Of a stretch of DNA of 64,000 nucleotides, positions 62,325 to 64,000 are shown one piece after another. Position 1 is the stretch's first letter. The number at the start of each line of letters is the position of its first letter. The translations under genes and the position numbers were made by a program. The stretch comes from Anaerocolumna aminovalerica (GTDB lineage Bacteria > Bacillota > Clostridia > Lachnospirales > Lachnospiraceae), in assembly GCF_900115365.1 (NCBI RefSeq), contig NZ_FOWD01000021.1, positions 1 to 64,000 on the forward strand, given 5' to 3'. The notes beneath the pieces were generated by a model. That model saw only the letters and a list, made by a program, of their open reading frames with translations, made no database searches and had not been told where the DNA came from.

Positions 62325-62351
62325 ACTAAACAACTTTGAGTTTTGTTTAGT
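62325..62351. promoter_or_regulatory. Inverted repeat ACTAAACAA/TTGTTTAGT
   Basis: Nine-base arms with a 9-nt centre, about 100 bp upstream of the dhaK-2 promoter; shares TTTAGT with the site at 62152. Between here and 62579 lies a nested, terminator-like inverted repeat (about 62420-62535) and no gene. Confidence 0.4.
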
Positions 62352-62578
62352 AGCCTTGGTTATAAATTAAACAAAAATCAGATAAAATATAAATTTAAAA
62401 AGTTATTGAAGCTTTTACAAAACAAAAAAACTGCCATCTAAGCGAGTAAATTCAACGAATTTGAATTCAAACTTGAAAAATCTCACTTTAAAATGAGATT
62501 CTTCGCCTTATCAGCCTAGAATAACAGTTTTTCTACAATCTCTTATTATTTTTCTATTCATATTTATATATTAGTAAA

Positions 62579-62618
62579 TCAGCAGACAAATTTGCCTACA
62601 GGTAAGTTTATCTGCTGA
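62579..62618 (-). terminator. Hairpin downstream of the dehydrogenase gene
   Basis: TCAGCAGA-AAA pairs with TTT-TCTGCTGA around GCCTACAGGT. Minus side continues TTTACT. Between it and the stop codon (62640-62731) lies a GC-richer, strongly structured stretch with CTCCTG/CAGGAG and GGCAG/CTGCC stems. Confidence 0.6.
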
Positions 62619-62731
62619 CGTTACTTACTCAAAACCTCTTACCACTACGTGATATTTCAACCGGAGCCCTAACTCCTGCTGAAACAGGCAGTCCCTGCCC
62701 CTTACAGGAGCGGAGGATTTCCCTGTTCAGG

Positions 62732-64000
62732 TTAAATAGTTCCATCCCAAGTACTAACTTTAGTACTCTTCTTCTCTTCTTCATCAAACCATTTTGTTGT
62801 AACAGTTTTGCTTTCTGTATAGAATCTTACTCCATCTTTTCCAAGGCAATGTAGATCACCAAAGAAAGAATTCTTATGTCCTGAGAATGGGAATACACCT
62901 ACCGGAACTGGTATGCCAACATTTACACCTACCATACCGCCATCGGTTCTGTTTACGAATTCTCTTGCAAAATATCCATTTTGAGTAAAGATTACAGAGC
63001 CATTTGCAAATGGATTGTTATTCATAATAGTAAGTCCTTCTTCAAAGTTCTTTACTCTCTTAATACAAAGTACCGGTCCAAAGATTTCCTGTGTTCCAAT
63101 AGTCATTTCTTCTGTTACATGATCAAAAATGGTAGGTCCCAGGTAGAATCCCTTTTCATATCCCTCTACTGTAACATTTCTGCCATCCAGTATTAAAGTT
63201 GCACCTTCATCAATTCCTTTTTGTATCCACTTCAAGATACGTTCTTTGTGTTTATTATCCACTACAGGTCCTAATGTGGAAGTCTTATCATAAGCAGGAC
63301 CAACTTTTAAGTTCTTAGCTAATTCAACCAGTTTGGAAACTAAGGCATCTGCGATTTCATCTTCCGCAACTACTACAGGAAGCGCCATACATCTTTCACC
63401 GGCGCATCCAAATGCAGAGTTTATGATACCGGCAGCAGTACGCTCAATGGCTGCATCATTCATGACTAACGCATGGTTCTTTGCTTCGCATAATGCTTGA
63501 ACTCTCTTTCCATTAGAAGCTGCAACACCATAAATATGTTTGCCTACGTCAGTGGAGCCAACAAAGGATATCCCCTTAACATCCGGATGGGATAAGAATA
63601 TTTCTGCTTCTTCTCTGCTGCAGGTTATTACATTTACAACACCATCAGGTACTCCTGCCTCTTTGTATAATTCAGCAATTCTTAAGGCAGTACGTGGAGT
63701 TGAACTGGAAGCCTTTAGTACAATACAGTTACCGGTTGCTACACATAACGGTGTCATCCAGCCAAATGGAATCATAGCAGGAAAGTTAAAGGGAGTTATT
63801 CCTGCAAATACACCAAGTGGTTCCCGGTTAAGGGTGGTGTCGTATCCATCGGAAGTATTCATTAAAGATTCACCCATCATCAGAGACGGAACGGAACAAG
63901 CAAGTTCTGTACCTTCTTGTGCCTTTAATACATCTCCCTCTGCCTCTGCCCAAACTTTACCGTGTTCCTGGGCTACCAATAAGGTCAGCTCTTCTCTATG
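62732..64000 (-). CDS. mmsA: Methylmalonate/malonate-semialdehyde dehydrogenase (CoA-acylating), 5' end outside window
   Basis: At least 423 residues of an aldehyde dehydrogenase; the reading frame is open to the right edge (HREELTLLVAQEHGKVW), so roughly 60-70 N-terminal residues are missing. Signatures: LGVFAGITPFNFPAMIPFGW, KGISFVGSTDVGKHIY, and the nucleophile Cys in FGCAGERCMALPVV, typical of MmsA/IolA. These enzymes turn (methyl)malonate semialdehyde plus CoA and NAD+ into acetyl- or propionyl-CoA and act in inositol or valine breakdown. Being next to a kinase pair, an inositol-like sugar-alcohol pathway continuing to the right is plausible. Confidence 0.88.
   Translation of the reverse strand, partial: HREELTLLVAQEHGKVWAEAEGDVLKAQEGTELACSVPSLMMGESLMNTSDGYDTTLNREPLGVFAGITPFNFPAMIPFGWMTPLCVATGNCIVLKASSSTPRTALRIAELYKEAGVPDGVVNVITCSREEAEIFLSHPDVKGISFVGSTDVGKHIYGVAASNGKRVQALCEAKNHALVMNDAAIERTAAGIINSAFGCAGERCMALPVVVAEDEIADALVSKLVELAKNLKVGPAYDKTSTLGPVVDNKHKERILKWIQKGIDEGATLILDGRNVTVEGYEKGFYLGPTIFDHVTEEMTIGTQEIFGPVLCIKRVKNFEEGLTIMNNNPFANGSVIFTQNGYFAREFVNRTDGGMVGVNVGIPVPVGVFPFSGHKNSFFGDLHCLGKDGVRFYTESKTVTTKWFDEEEKKSTKVSTWDGTI

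Overview
The window reads as chromosome from a low-GC, anaerobic, motile, carbohydrate-fermenting Firmicute of the Clostridia, most like the Lachnospiraceae (Lachnoclostridium/Anaerocolumna type). The basis is AT-rich DNA, strong AGGAGG ribosome sites, lipoprotein-type solute-binding proteins, several chemoreceptors, YesM/YesN two-component regulators and many intracellular glycosidases. No tRNA, rRNA, CRISPR array or phage was seen. The family is inferred from gene content; no 16S is present.

Layout. 0-1.6 kb: the 5' end of an IS200-type transposase next to a complete TPP riboswitch (promoter, aptamer, terminator) whose expected target gene is missing; then an ECF-type vitamin S-component. 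1.7-14 kb: a ribokinase, then an alpha-glucan operon (two CUT1 permeases, binding protein, GH15-like, GH31 and GH13 enzymes) under a LacI repressor with two matching operators. 14-18 kb: small membrane protein, GH20 hexosaminidase, broken YesM-type kinase, VanZ-like protein. 18-38 kb: an unusual catabolic locus with two complete branched-chain-amino-acid-type (LIV) ABC transporters. One transporter is followed by a split transketolase. The other lies between an L-cysteine desulfidase-like enzyme and dihydroxyacetone kinase DhaK/DhaL plus a 2-aminothiazoline-4-carboxylate (ATC) hydrolase-like protein. A GAF/PAS/degenerate-AAA+/Fis regulator and a chemoreceptor accompany them. 38-42 kb: YesM/YesN. 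42-49 kb: a second alpha-glucan unit (GH13_20 enzyme, LplB/LplC-type permeases, binding protein, LacI) bracketed by 98-bp direct repeats of the 3' end of an Old Yellow Enzyme gene. 49.5-58.4 kb: OYE, CorA, a PHP-type tyrosine phosphatase and three chemoreceptors. 58.9-64 kb: LacI regulator, a second divergent DhaK/DhaL pair and a methylmalonate-semialdehyde dehydrogenase cut by the window end.

Two things stand out. (1) The 18-38 kb locus joins amino-acid-type uptake, cysteine desulfuration, an ATC-hydrolase-like enzyme, a transketolase and DHA kinase. A testable guess is that it degrades cysteine-aldehyde adducts (thiazolidine carboxylates), with the aldehyde captured through transketolase and DHA kinase. 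(2) A family of short palindromic sequences occupies mRNA leaders, always oriented with the downstream gene. It ranges from a hairpin-plus-ribosome-site cassette (GGTGCTAAAGCACC followed 15 nt later by ATG) in front of five unrelated genes to arrays of several hairpins with tiny reading frames. One cassette lies inside the end of the transketolase N-subunit gene and appears to have lengthened the protein; one array splits a dhaK-dhaL junction; another sits at the break of a truncated kinase.

Start codons were moved from the longest open frame wherever a clear ribosome site supported an internal start; these cases are stated in the entries.
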